IMG/VR virus record: IMGVR_UViG_3300035670_010691
Location: 1-64,000 of that record
Origin: a virus
Length of the DNA stretch: 64,000 nucleotides
Direction: 5' to 3' (one strand)
Shown here: in pieces, positions 1 through 7,765 of the stretch
Layout: each line of letters begins with the position of its first letter
Position numbering within the stretch: position 1 is the first letter of the stretch
Program-made: the position numbers and the translations under genes
Notes under the pieces: model-generated
What the model was told of the DNA's origin: nothing
Database searches by the model: none
The model's input: the letters and a program-made list of their open reading frames with translations, nothing else

Positions 1-2
1 AA

Positions 3-833
3 ATTAACGAGATGGTTGAGAATGGATTTTGGACTCCACTTGTTTACCAATCATATAATTTTAACACAGGTGAGTTGGTTTTTAATTCAAGTGGGGCTGA
101 ATATACAAACAAATCTATTGAAAAGGCATACGAAAATCAAAATATTGAAAACAAGATTGTTAAGAAGTGTGCTGAATTACAAGACAGAAAATCTATATTA
201 ATTGCTGTTCCAACAATAGAACAAGCAACTAAATTAGCTCAAAGAATACCCAATGCCGCAGTAGTAACGGGAGACACACCAAAACCAGAACGAGACCGAA
301 TAATTACTGAGTTTAAGAACCGACAGTTAAGAGTAGTAGTTCAGGTAAATGTCTTAACAGTCGGGTTTGACTACCCTGAATTGGATTGTTTAATTACAGG
401 CCGCCCCACCGCGAGTATCTCATGGTGGTATCAGTTTGTCGGTAGAGGAACTCGTATCCACCCCGACAAAGAAAACTGTTTAGTAGTTGATTTTGTTGGT
501 TCATTAGACAGGTTCGGTAAAGTAGAAGACCTTTATTACAAAGAAGACGATGACGAAAATTGGGAACTTTATGGTGAGAATAAAAAACAAATTACAGGTA
601 TTCCAATTCACGAAATCGGTTTTCATTTAGAGGGTGGTATTGATATTACCAAGAAAGTTAATGAAGACGGTGATGAGGAAAAAGTATATATGACTTTCGG
701 TAAGTATAAAGGAAAACCAGTCCGTTCAATTCCACCATATTACCGTAAATGGTTGCTTGACAATATCACTTGGAATCCTTATAATATAAAGATAAAAGAA
801 GAAATACTAAGATTAGAAGAAATAAAATTATGA
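3..833 (+). CDS. SF2 DNA/RNA helicase, C-terminal part (UvsW-like), cut by window edge
   Basis: The reading frame is open to the left window edge, so the ATG at 12 is probably internal and the N-terminal ATPase domain lies outside. What is present is the second RecA-like domain of a superfamily 2 helicase. It has a GFDYPELD segment (motif V region) and a QFVGRGTR segment (motif VI with arginine fingers), followed by an acidic linker. A small C-terminal module around FGKYKGKPVRSIPPYYRKWLL resembles the DUF3820-type domain found in exonuclease-associated proteins. In T4-like phages UvsW-type helicases remodel recombination and replication forks, and that role is inferred here. The stop overlaps the thymidylate synthase start (ATGA), so the genes are translationally coupled. 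Confidence 0.8.
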   Translation: MNEMVENGFWTPLVYQSYNFNTGELVFNSSGAEYTNKSIEKAYENQNIENKIVKKCAELQDRKSILIAVPTIEQATKLAQRIPNAAVVTGDTPKPERDRIITEFKNRQLRVVVQVNVLTVGFDYPELDCLITGRPTASISWWYQFVGRGTRIHPDKENCLVVDFVGSLDRFGKVEDLYYKEDDDENWELYGENKKQITGIPIHEIGFHLEGGIDITKKVNEDGDEEKVYMTFGKYKGKPVRSIPPYYRKWLLDNITWNPYNIKIKEEILRLEEIKL

Positions 834-1816
834 ATAATTTAGATTTACAATATCAAAATCTACTACAAGATATTTTAGATAATGGAGTAGAAAAAGAAAC
901 TAGAAATGGAAAAACACTTTCTATTTTTGGTTACCAAATAAGACATCAGATGGCTGAAGGATTCCCACTTCTTACTACAAAGAAAATGGCCATCGGTTCT
1001 GTGATGGCTGAACTAAAATGGTTTCTGAAAGGAAGAACAGATGTTCGTTATCTCAACGAAAATGGTTGTAATATCTGGAATGGTGATGCCTTTAAGTATT
1101 ATTTGGATGCAACTTCTACTTTAAGAACGTCTTATCAAGATGAATATAAACTCCCCAATACTATGAAAGAGTTTATTGAAAGAATTAAAACAGACGATGC
1201 TTTTAATGATGAGTGGGGATATTTAGGCCCTATCTATGGTAAGCAATGGAGAGATTGGAATGGAATAGACCAAATCAAAAATCTAATAGAACAATTAAAA
1301 ACAAATCCAGATAGTAGAAGATTGGTGGTCAGTGCATGGAATGTAAATGACCTTCCCTATATGACTTTACCACCTTGCCATTACGGCTTTCAAGTATACA
1401 CGAGAGAACTTTCTATACAAGAAAGAATGAGATTAGGTAATTTTGAGTTGGGTGAAGTAGTAAATGATGAAATGTGTGATAAACAAAATATACCTCAAAG
1501 AGCAATATCTCTAATGTTCAATATGAGAAGTAATGATGTTCCTCTTGGACTTCCATTCAATCTTGCATCCTATGGTATGCTTTTGGAACTTTTAGGTAAA
1601 GAAGTGAACATGATTCCTGATGAATTGATTTGTAATTTAGGTGATGTTCATATTTACGTTAATCAAGTTGAAGGAGTTATGGATCAGTTAGGTAGAGTAC
1701 CTTTTGAGTTACCTACCGTAAAAGTATCTAATGTAGATATTTTAAATGGTGAGTTTGATTACCAAATTCAAAACTATCAATCTCACCCGTCAATAAAGAT
1801 ACCATTATCAAATTAA
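830..1816 (+). CDS. thyA: Thymidylate synthase (ThyA)
   Basis: It methylates dUMP to dTMP with methylene-tetrahydrofolate in the cytoplasm, supplying thymidine for phage DNA. The catalytic cysteine is in LPPCHYGFQ (about Cys183), preceded by the phosphate-binding PDSRRLVVSAWN segment and followed by LGLPFNLASY and NLGDVHIYVNQ. The Asn in PFNLASY is the residue that selects uracil in true thymidylate synthases, which argues against a dCMP hydroxymethylase. At 328 residues it is longer than the 264-residue E. coli enzyme because of an insert (about residues 190-220) between the catalytic Cys and the MRSNDVPLG strand, a feature of some bacterial ThyA. The gene overlaps the upstream helicase by 4 nt. 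Confidence 0.95.
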   Translation: MNNLDLQYQNLLQDILDNGVEKETRNGKTLSIFGYQIRHQMAEGFPLLTTKKMAIGSVMAELKWFLKGRTDVRYLNENGCNIWNGDAFKYYLDATSTLRTSYQDEYKLPNTMKEFIERIKTDDAFNDEWGYLGPIYGKQWRDWNGIDQIKNLIEQLKTNPDSRRLVVSAWNVNDLPYMTLPPCHYGFQVYTRELSIQERMRLGNFELGEVVNDEMCDKQNIPQRAISLMFNMRSNDVPLGLPFNLASYGMLLELLGKEVNMIPDELICNLGDVHIYVNQVEGVMDQLGRVPFELPTVKVSNVDILNGEFDYQIQNYQSHPSIKIPLSN

Positions 1817-1826
1817 AACTTATTAT

Positions 1827-1836
1827 AGGAGAAAGG
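1827..1836 (+). promoter_or_regulatory. Ribosome binding site ahead of speD
   Basis: The purine-rich AGGAGAAAGG is one of the stronger Shine-Dalgarno-like elements here. It serves two nearby start codons in different frames: ATG at 1839, which opens only an 11-codon frame, and TTG at 1844, which opens the AdoMet decarboxylase frame. Confidence 0.6.
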
Positions 1837-1843
1837 CTATGAA

Positions 1844-2188
1844 TTGGAAACAATTTCACATCATTTTTTGTTAGAGTTAAATGGAGTAAATTCTAAAATT
1901 TTGGATAATTTAGAATATATTCAAGAAGGAATGGTAAGTTGTGTTAGAGAAAGTGGGGCAACTTATATTAATGATAACTTTCATAAATTTTCACCACAAG
2001 GAGTTTCGGGTATTATTTTAATTGCAGAATCTCATGTTAGCATCCACACTTGGCCAGAAAGTGAGTATGCCGCACTTGATGTTTTTACTTGTGGTGATTT
2101 TAAAATAGGTCAAAATATTACAAGAAATTTAATTGATTTGTTTTCACCGACAAAATATACAAATCAATATATTAAAAGAGGTATTTAA
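1844..2188 (+). CDS. speD: S-adenosylmethionine decarboxylase proenzyme (SpeD)
   Basis: This is the small bacterial-type AdoMet decarboxylase of spermidine synthesis, 114 residues, the usual length for the class 1B enzyme. The self-cleavage site is the AESHVSIHTWPE motif. Ser63 would become the pyruvoyl cofactor and the chain would split between Glu62 and Ser63. The downstream AALDVFTCGD segment carries the conserved catalytic cysteine. The first frame-consistent start is TTG at 1844, and no in-frame ATG precedes the conserved N terminus. Decarboxylated AdoMet would feed polyamine synthesis, and polyamines neutralise packaged DNA. The stop overlaps the next ATG (TAATG). Confidence 0.92.
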   Translation: METISHHFLLELNGVNSKILDNLEYIQEGMVSCVRESGATYINDNFHKFSPQGVSGIILIAESHVSIHTWPESEYAALDVFTCGDFKIGQNITRNLIDLFSPTKYTNQYIKRGI

Positions 2189-2388
2189 TGGAAAATTTAT
2201 ATAAAGAAATATTATACATTAAAATGAAGGAACATCAAACACAAGAAGATAAAGAAAAAATACAAAAATTGCAACAAGAAATAGATTTCTTACAAAAAAA
2301 AAGTGAGAAAAAAATTATGGATTTACCCGACATGGGTTATATGGAATGGTTAGAATATAAGGAAAAGGAAAATGAAAAAAAAATATAA
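2188..2388 (+). CDS. Small charged coiled-coil protein, unknown
   Basis: This 66-residue protein is rich in Lys, Glu and Gln. A helical heptad-like stretch covers about residues 15-45, and the C terminus contains MGYMEWLEYKEKE. I do not recognise a family. It starts on the stop of speD (TAATG overlap) and its end overlaps the nucleotidyltransferase start by 17 nt, so it is translated as part of the same transcript. No membrane segment or signal peptide is visible. Confidence 0.6.
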   Translation: MENLYKEILYIKMKEHQTQEDKEKIQKLQQEIDFLQKKSEKKIMDLPDMGYMEWLEYKEKENEKKI

Positions 2389-2845
2389 AGTTATGTTGAT
2401 AAGTGGGGGATTTGATCCTGTTCATAAAGGACATATTGAAGCCCTTAATCGTGGAAAAGAATTGGCAGATGAATTATGGGTCGGGTTAAACTCAGATTTC
2501 TGGCTAAAAAACAAAAAAGGTAAATTTTTTATGGATAGTGAAGAACGGAAATTTATCATAGAAAATTTAAAATGTGTTGACCATGTTTATGTAATGAATC
2601 CAAGAATACCTGATGACACTACGGCAATTGATTTTATAGACCATTCAATAAACAGATATAAAAGATTATATGGTGAATATAAAATCGGTGATCTGGCCTT
2701 TGGAAACGGAGGAGACAGATTACCAACTGATAATGTTGAAACTGAAACTTGTAGGTCATTGGGTATTGATCTTGTTTGGGGACTTGGTGATAAGATTCAA
2801 TCATCATCTTGGTTGTTGGAAAAATATTCCAATTCAGCAACTTGA
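2372..2845 (+). CDS. Cytidylyltransferase-like nucleotidyltransferase
   Basis: This 157-residue protein has the HxGH nucleotidyltransferase fold. GGFDPVHKGHIEAL at the N terminus is the nucleotide-binding signature of the cytidylyltransferase and RfaE/HldE C-terminal family. A second landmark, KIQSSSWLL near the C terminus, takes the place of the ISSTxxR motif but lacks the arginine. The family joins NTPs to phosphorylated sugars, alcohols or cofactors (for example ADP-heptose, CDP-glycerol, pantetheine). The substrate cannot be told here. It could activate a sugar for the glycan genes far downstream or belong to cofactor metabolism with the neighbouring genes. Confidence 0.75.
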   Translation: MKKKYKVMLISGGFDPVHKGHIEALNRGKELADELWVGLNSDFWLKNKKGKFFMDSEERKFIIENLKCVDHVYVMNPRIPDDTTAIDFIDHSINRYKRLYGEYKIGDLAFGNGGDRLPTDNVETETCRSLGIDLVWGLGDKIQSSSWLLEKYSNSAT

Positions 2846-2875
2846 CATTTAAAAAATAAATGTTTATATTATAAT
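2842..2875 (+). promoter_or_regulatory. sigma70-type promoter for peptide deformylase
   Basis: TTGACA at 2842-2847 is followed after 17 nt by TATATT at 2865-2870. An overlapping TATAAT at 2870-2875 would need a 22-nt spacer. Transcription would start near 2878-2882, leaving a leader of about 25 nt before the peptide deformylase ATG at 2906. A promoter of the same design (TTGACT, 17 nt, TATATT) precedes the primase gene, which supports a real host-polymerase promoter class. Confidence 0.7.
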
Positions 2876-2905
2876 ATACTTAACTAAAATATCAAAAATT
2901 ATTTT

Positions 2906-3526
2906 ATGAAATTAAACAAAAACAAAGAATCTCTCCGAAGAGAAGTAAATCAATCTCAATTTACACAAGAACAAATTGACAACATTTCAAATACATTAGA
3001 AAAGAGTTTGAGGCGATTTGGTGGAATTGGAATGTCTGCAAATCAACTTGGATTGCCATACCGTGCTTGTATTATAAATGTTAAAGAACCTCTGGTTTTA
3101 ATCAATCCAAGGATAGTTGAAACGAGTCAGGAAAGTGTTGTATATAGAGAATCTTGTCTTTCTATCCCAAGAACAATGAGAAGTCCTGTTAATACTATCA
3201 GATATAAAACATTTACAGTAGAATGTGACAATTTGGGAACTGTATTATTTTCACCTGATAAAGAAAATTGGGAAACACCTGAAGATTTTTGGAATGATGA
3301 GGGAATGTTAGAGTGTGTGGTTGCTCAACACGAATTAGACCACTTAAATGGTATTCTAATTACAGATATTGAAAGAAGATATAACAGAACATACAAATCA
3401 ACCACTCCCAAAAGAAATGAACGAGTTATGGTTAGATTAGAAGACGGGTCAACCGAGTTCGTTAAATATAAATTTGTTCGTAATAGCAAGGGTGAATTTA
3501 ACTCACCATTTGTTGAAATCCTTTAA
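2906..3526 (+). CDS. def: Peptide deformylase
   Basis: This metalloenzyme removes the formyl group from the N-terminal Met of new proteins. All three family motifs are visible: GIGMSANQ (motif I, residues 40-47), ESCLS (motif II, metal ligand Cys84) and QHELDHLNG (motif III, His142-Glu-Leu-Asp-His146). In motif II the usual EGCLS reads ESCLS, a conservative change. A C-terminal extension of about 45 basic residues follows the last helix. Phage deformylases are known from marine myoviruses, where they probably keep pace with protein synthesis in infected cells. The gene has its own sigma70-like promoter, suggesting earlier expression than the virion genes. Confidence 0.93.
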   Translation: MKLNKNKESLRREVNQSQFTQEQIDNISNTLEKSLRRFGGIGMSANQLGLPYRACIINVKEPLVLINPRIVETSQESVVYRESCLSIPRTMRSPVNTIRYKTFTVECDNLGTVLFSPDKENWETPEDFWNDEGMLECVVAQHELDHLNGILITDIERRYNRTYKSTTPKRNERVMVRLEDGSTEFVKYKFVRNSKGEFNSPFVEIL

Positions 3527-3538
3527 AAAGTATTAAAT

Positions 3539-3796
3539 ATGGCAAAACTTATATTTATTTTAAATGAAGAACACAATCGTGAAGCTTCAAAAATAGAATT
3601 CACAGTTCCTGATGATATGAATATTCAGGAATATAAAGTTATGTGTGTGAGATTGGCATCATCTTTGGGGTATACAAACAATTCAATCAAAAAAGCCTTT
3701 GGTGATTTAATTTATGGAGATGATGAGCCGGAGACAATTAGACAATTACTAAATGAACTCAATATCAACCCAAATAATAGAAAAACTCTTAAATAG
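3539..3796 (+). CDS. Small acidic protein, unknown
   Basis: This 85-residue protein is not recognised. It begins MAKLIFILNEEHNREASKIEF, predicted as mixed strand and helix, and ends with LNELNINPNNRKTLK. It starts 12 nt after the deformylase stop and probably shares its transcript. Its 3' end overlaps the next reading frame by 44 nt. No signal peptide or membrane segment is seen. Confidence 0.6.
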   Translation: MAKLIFILNEEHNREASKIEFTVPDDMNIQEYKVMCVRLASSLGYTNNSIKKAFGDLIYGDDEPETIRQLLNELNINPNNRKTLK

Positions 3797-3998
3797 GATT
3801 CTTGAACAAGAAATAATCAATCAAACTTTATGTGAAGTTATAGTTGATTATGGTATTATTTCAAAAGAAGACCTTCAAGAAAGAGTTAAAGTTAATGTAA
3901 ATTTTATGCGTGAAAAAGTTGATGTTATGATAAAAAATGTAGAAACCGCGGAAAAAATACCATTTATTCCGTATTTTGGAAAGCCAGGCGAGGCCTGA
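3753..3998 (+). CDS. Small protein with FIPYFGKPGEA tail, unknown
   Basis: This 81-residue protein is mostly helical and ends in PFIPYFGKPGEA, a tail type I associate with small conserved proteins of marine T4-like phages, though I cannot name a function. The only ATG that covers the conserved part lies 44 nt inside the previous gene. No other standard start exists before residue 15, so the overlap is probably real. AT-rich spacer follows before the transglycosylase gene. Confidence 0.6.
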   Translation: MNSISTQIIEKLLNRILEQEIINQTLCEVIVDYGIISKEDLQERVKVNVNFMREKVDVMIKNVETAEKIPFIPYFGKPGEA

Positions 3999-4043
3999 TT
4001 CTATATTTTTTATTTTTTTAATTTATTCAAACGGAGAAATTCT

Positions 4044-4553
4044 ATGAATAATAAAAAACTTATATATAGTATTATTTTTTTATTTATTGCAGTATTTACC
4101 ACCTCAAGATTAATTTTAAGTTATGATATAAAAATTGATGAAGATTTAGAAAATTTTGAAATTTTAGATGAATCACAAACTGATGAATATTATAAAGACT
4201 TGTTAAACGCATTAATTGAAGTTGAATCAAATGGAAATCCAAGAGCAGTTGGTGATACTCATTTAAAAGGAGGGCCATCTATTGGGATTTTACAGATTAG
4301 ACCAGTAATGGTTGACGATGTAAATAGAATTTTGAGACTTCAAGGTAAACCAAAACGATATACGTATTCAGACAGATATGATGAAGAAAAATCGGTTGAA
4401 ATGTTTTTAATATTTGTTGATTACTATCATGGTGGGTTTGATGACTATGAAGCAATTGCAAGAACATGGAATGGTGGTCCTAATGGACTTCAAAAAAAAT
4501 CAACTGATAAATATTGGAATAAAGTAAATAATCACTTAGAAATAGCACCATAA
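4044..4553 (+). CDS. Membrane-anchored lytic transglycosylase-like protein
   Basis: Residues 6-26 form one hydrophobic segment after a short basic N terminus. It would be a signal anchor or uncleaved signal placing the rest in the periplasm. The domain from residue 50 onward is a soluble lytic transglycosylase (goose-lysozyme-like) fold. IEVESNGNPRAVGD carries the likely catalytic Glu61, followed by SIGILQIRP and ARTWNGGPNG. It would cleave peptidoglycan during DNA entry or lysis. The baseplate hub protein in this window shows no lysozyme domain, so this may be the main cell-wall enzyme here. A clear GGAG Shine-Dalgarno element lies 7 nt before the ATG. Confidence 0.8.
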   Translation: MNNKKLIYSIIFLFIAVFTTSRLILSYDIKIDEDLENFEILDESQTDEYYKDLLNALIEVESNGNPRAVGDTHLKGGPSIGILQIRPVMVDDVNRILRLQGKPKRYTYSDRYDEEKSVEMFLIFVDYYHGGFDDYEAIARTWNGGPNGLQKKSTDKYWNKVNNHLEIAP

Positions 4554-4813
4554 TGATACTTGAAATAATTACAGTAATACTAACTCTCTCTACCCTTACT
4601 CTTTTATTTATTGTTCGAAATTTACTTTTGCAGAACGAACAATTAGAGGATACTCTTATAGAAACACTTGAAGACATTCAAATTAAAATTGAAAAGGCCT
4701 ACGAAGATATGCAGAATGCAGACTTACGTGGTTCTTTTGAATCCGATGATGAAGTTGGATCATCTTTTAAAGAAATTAAAGATATTATAGAAAATCTTAA
4801 AAATATTATATGA
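4553..4813 (+). CDS. Small single-pass membrane protein, unknown
   Basis: This 86-residue protein has a strong N-terminal transmembrane helix (about residues 3-24) and a charged, coiled-coil-like C-terminal half that includes AYEDMQNADLRGSFESDDEVG. The latter resembles a protein conserved among T4-like cyanophages, with no assigned role. Its place right after the transglycosylase (TAATG overlap) would allow a lysis-related or envelope role such as a spanin or holin partner, but no diagnostic motif supports that. It overlaps the sigma factor start by 4 nt. Confidence 0.6.
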   Translation: MILEIITVILTLSTLTLLFIVRNLLLQNEQLEDTLIETLEDIQIKIEKAYEDMQNADLRGSFESDDEVGSSFKEIKDIIENLKNII

Positions 4814-5583
4814 TAAAACAAAGAAAGAAAAAATCAAAAGTTTATTTTGGAAGTGAAGCACAACAAGCGATTATAGAGTATAATAAAACAAAAGACCCAT
4901 ACAAACGTTCAAAAATATATCAAGAAAGGATTAAATATCCTTTTGAAAAACTTGCAGAAAACGTAATTAATACGTTTAAGTTTCAATATTTTGATGTTTC
5001 AAAGGAAGATATACAAGTTGAAGTTGTTTCAACAATGGTTGAAAAACTCCATATGTATAAAGAAGGAAAAGGTCGAGCTTTTTCATATTTTACTATTGTT
5101 GCAAAAAATCACTTGATTCTTAAAAACAATGGAAATTATAAAAGGTGGAAGAAAAACGCTCTTATCTCTGAAATGCCCTCAACTTGGAATCCTGAAAATG
5201 ATTTTTATGAAGAAGAGGAGGCAACAGAGTTTAAGGAATTCAAAGATTTAATGTTAGAATATTGGGATAGAAATTTGACCCATGTTTTTTCAAAAAAAAG
5301 GGATATTCAAATAGCGGACGCAGTATTAGAGTTATTCAGAAGGTCTGATTATATTGAAAACTTTAATAAAAAACATTTATATCTTTTAATCAGAGAAATG
5401 ACTGATTGTAAAACTCATTATATTACCAAAGTTGTAAATGTAATGAAAGAACATCAAAAAATACTATTAAATCAATATTTAGAGTATGGTGATATAAAAA
5501 ATGGTAAAAACATTTTTTGGAGTGGAAGTAATTCTTTTGATGATGATTATTTTGACAGTGAAGATTATTTAGGTTATGATTGA
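4810..5583 (+). CDS. Late-transcription sigma factor (T4 gp55-like)
   Basis: This 257-residue protein resembles the gp55-type sigma factors of T4-like phages. The N-terminal half includes a region-2-like helix pair. QVEVVSTMVEKLHMYKEGKGRAFSYFTIVAKNHL is the hallmark region, read here as residues about 78-110 (opening QVEVVSTMVEKL, closing SYFTIVAKNHL). It binds the host RNA polymerase core and directs it to late promoters. The acidic tail (DDDYFDSEDYLGYD) could be the hydrophobic-acidic clamp-binding end, as gp55 and gp33 carry such tails. Its natural target would be the TATTTATA-type elements in this window. Confidence 0.82.
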   Translation: MIKQRKKKSKVYFGSEAQQAIIEYNKTKDPYKRSKIYQERIKYPFEKLAENVINTFKFQYFDVSKEDIQVEVVSTMVEKLHMYKEGKGRAFSYFTIVAKNHLILKNNGNYKRWKKNALISEMPSTWNPENDFYEEEEATEFKEFKDLMLEYWDRNLTHVFSKKRDIQIADAVLELFRRSDYIENFNKKHLYLLIREMTDCKTHYITKVVNVMKEHQKILLNQYLEYGDIKNGKNIFWSGSNSFDDDYFDSEDYLGYD

Positions 5584-7288
5584 TAAATATATACTTGGAA
5601 TTTCTGCTGGTTATCATGATTCAGCAGCAGCATTAATTAAAAATGGAATAGTTTTAGGAGCAGTAGAAGAAGAACGATTTACAGGAATAAAACATGACTC
5701 TTCATTTCCTTCTAATTCAATTAATTGGTTATTAAATAATAATTCAATAACTGGTTCTGATATCTATGCCATTTGTTTCTATGAAAATCCATTTGAAAAA
5801 CTTGATAGAATCGAAAAGTCATTACAAAGGGGTGGGTTTAAAAATTTATTTAAAAGAAATTCAATATATTCAAGAAATAAAAATCAAATATCAGAACATC
5901 AAAAATTGATGACTGATATAACACGCGATGATGTTAAAATTGTTTATGGAAGTCATCATCACTCTCACGCTGCATATGCATATTACACATCACCTTTTGA
6001 AAAGTCAGCAATTCTTTCAGTAGATGGTGTGGGTGAATGGGATACCACTGCTTTATTTTATGCAGAATCGAATGTAATAAGTAAAATTGAATCAATTAAA
6101 TTTCCCCATTCGTTGGGTATGTTATATTCAACAATTACCGCATTTTTGGGTTTTAAACCAAATGAAGGTGAATATAAAGTTATGGGACTTGCACCTTATG
6201 GTGATTATAAAAAATATCTTTCTAAATTTTCAAAGTTAATTACACCAACAGATGACGGTGGTTTTAAAATTAATATGAAGTATTTTACGTATGATTGGTC
6301 TGATGAGAATATGTTTAATCAAAAATTAATTGATGTTTTAGGAATTTCAAATAGATTACCAGAAGACCCGATTACACAAGATCACAAAGATTTAGCTGCA
6401 ACTCTTCAACATGAATATGAGCACTACTTTTTTAGACTACTAAATAAATTATATGTTAATAATCCAACACATAATCTTTGCCTTAGCGGGGGATGTGTTT
6501 ATAATGGAACTGCAAATGGTAAAATTTTAGAAAAAACAAATTATAAAAATATATGGATTCCACCTGCACCATCTGACGCTGGTTCGGCAATTGGAGCTGC
6601 TCTTTTTTATTATTACACAGAGTCGGGTATTAAAGATAGACCTGAAAACGTCAATCCTTTTTTAGGACCGTATTGGTCTAATGAAACGGTATTACCTATA
6701 TTAGAAAAGTATAAAGATTACATCTATTATGAGTTTAAAAATAATAGTGAAATAATTCCAATTATAAGTAAAGAAATAACAGATGGAAATGTTGTTGGTT
6801 GGTTCGAAGGTAGAATGGAATTTGGTTCTCGTGCTCTTGGTAATCGTTCAATTTTAGCAAATCCACGTGACCCGCAAATGAAACAACGATTGAATAGAGT
6901 TGTAAAAAAACGTGAAGGATTCCGTCCATTTGCACCTATTGTTAAAGAAGAAGAATTAACAAAATATTTTGATTATAAGTTTCCAGTTCCTTACATGAAT
7001 CAAGTTGTAAAGGTTAAAGAAGAACATAGAAGTTATTTACCTGCAATAACTCACGTAGATGGTAGTGCACGAATACAAACTGTAAATATGAAACAACATA
7101 GAAGAATGTATGCACTTCTTAAACAATTAAATGTTGATAATGGATATCCAATAGTTTTAAACACTTCATTTAATTTAAAAGACCAAACGATGGTTTTAGA
7201 TCCAGAAACGGCAATTAAAACTTTTTTAAATTGTGAAATGGATATACTTGTAGTTCATAATTACATAATAAAAAAGAACGTAGTTTGA
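5576..7288 (+). CDS. Carbamoyltransferase (NodU/TobZ/CmcH family)
   Basis: This 570-residue protein is full length for the family. The N-terminal Kae1-like ATPase fold starts with ILGISAGYHDSAAAL and has a histidine-rich metal site HHHSHAAYAYY near residues 126-135. The C-terminal part has GWFEGRMEFGSRALGNRSILANPRDP and NTSFNLKDQTMV, typical of the YrdC-like carbamoyl-adenylate half. The family transfers a carbamoyl group from carbamoyl phosphate and ATP to hydroxyls on sugars or nucleobases. The substrate here is unknown. A virion glycan or a hydroxymethylated base are both possible. The start overlaps the sigma factor gene by 8 nt and a strong terminator follows. Confidence 0.88.
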   Translation: MIDKYILGISAGYHDSAAALIKNGIVLGAVEEERFTGIKHDSSFPSNSINWLLNNNSITGSDIYAICFYENPFEKLDRIEKSLQRGGFKNLFKRNSIYSRNKNQISEHQKLMTDITRDDVKIVYGSHHHSHAAYAYYTSPFEKSAILSVDGVGEWDTTALFYAESNVISKIESIKFPHSLGMLYSTITAFLGFKPNEGEYKVMGLAPYGDYKKYLSKFSKLITPTDDGGFKINMKYFTYDWSDENMFNQKLIDVLGISNRLPEDPITQDHKDLAATLQHEYEHYFFRLLNKLYVNNPTHNLCLSGGCVYNGTANGKILEKTNYKNIWIPPAPSDAGSAIGAALFYYYTESGIKDRPENVNPFLGPYWSNETVLPILEKYKDYIYYEFKNNSEIIPIISKEITDGNVVGWFEGRMEFGSRALGNRSILANPRDPQMKQRLNRVVKKREGFRPFAPIVKEEELTKYFDYKFPVPYMNQVVKVKEEHRSYLPAITHVDGSARIQTVNMKQHRRMYALLKQLNVDNGYPIVLNTSFNLKDQTMVLDPETAIKTFLNCEMDILVVHNYIIKKNVV

Positions 7289-7292
7289 TTTT

Positions 7293-7318
7293 AAAAACCT
7301 CCAATCGGAGGTTTTTTT
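7293..7318 (+). terminator. Rho-independent terminator after carbamoyltransferase
   Basis: CCTCC (7298-7302), the loop AATC and GGAGG (7307-7311) form a perfect stem, extended by five A-T pairs and ending in a run of seven T. It separates the early/middle block from the structural genes, and a TATTTATA element follows 9 nt later. Confidence 0.9.
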
Positions 7319-7326
7319 GTTTTGGA

Positions 7327-7334
7327 TATTTATA
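7327..7334 (+). promoter_or_regulatory. Candidate late promoter element TATTTATA
   Basis: This exact TATTTATA octamer lies 19 nt before the ATG of the first structural-block gene and directly after a terminator. The same octamer with similar spacing precedes other virion genes. It is the reverse complement of the T4 late core TATAAATA. Confidence 0.55.
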
Positions 7335-7353
7335 TAATAAAAACAATAATTTT

Positions 7354-7764
7354 ATGAGTGTAAATTTTGAATTATTTCCAGGAAAAGATTTAAGTGGTCT
7401 TTTTAAGGATATTTACGACAATCAACAAAATAAAAAACAAAGAATATCTGAACTTATTGCGGAGATGAAAAAGGTTATCCGTCATGCAGGAGATATGGCA
7501 GTCATCGGGCCAATTATAAAAGATTTGGTAGATACATCAGTTAAAAATGATGAGTCGTTGATTAAAATGGCTGCAATTGCTCAAAGATTAATTTCGTCAC
7601 AAGCCAAATCAGAAGGAGATGAGGGGTTTTTGTCTGAAAAAGAAAAAGAACAATTATTGAATGAACTCCAAATTACCATGTCTGAAGTAAAAGAGGAAAA
7701 CGAAGAAAGAGTTGATGAATTAACAAACGAGGTTGAGGAAATAAAACAAAAGTTGGGAAAATAA
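7354..7764 (+). CDS. Helical protein opening the structural block, unknown
   Basis: The frame is open from 7285, but the sensible start is ATG 7354, just after the terminator and late-type element. This gives 136 residues beginning MSVNFELFPGKDLSGLFKDIY. It is strongly helical with a Glu/Lys-rich coiled-coil C-terminal third (about residues 95-136). No family was recognised. Its position as first gene of the baseplate transcript suggests a virion or assembly protein. The stop lies 1 nt before the hub gene. Confidence 0.7.
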   Translation: MSVNFELFPGKDLSGLFKDIYDNQQNKKQRISELIAEMKKVIRHAGDMAVIGPIIKDLVDTSVKNDESLIKMAAIAQRLISSQAKSEGDEGFLSEKEKEQLLNELQITMSEVKEENEERVDELTNEVEEIKQKLGK

Positions 7765-7765
7765 A

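Noticed and set aside
830-1816. Reading the ThyA homologue as a dCMP/dUMP hydroxymethylase for base modification
   Set aside because: The uracil-selecting Asn (PFNLASY) and standard ThyA motifs are kept. Nothing points to hydroxymethylation.
7285-7353. Upstream extension of the first structural gene
   Set aside because: It would run through the terminator hairpin. The ATG at 7354 follows a late-type element and gives a sensible N terminus.
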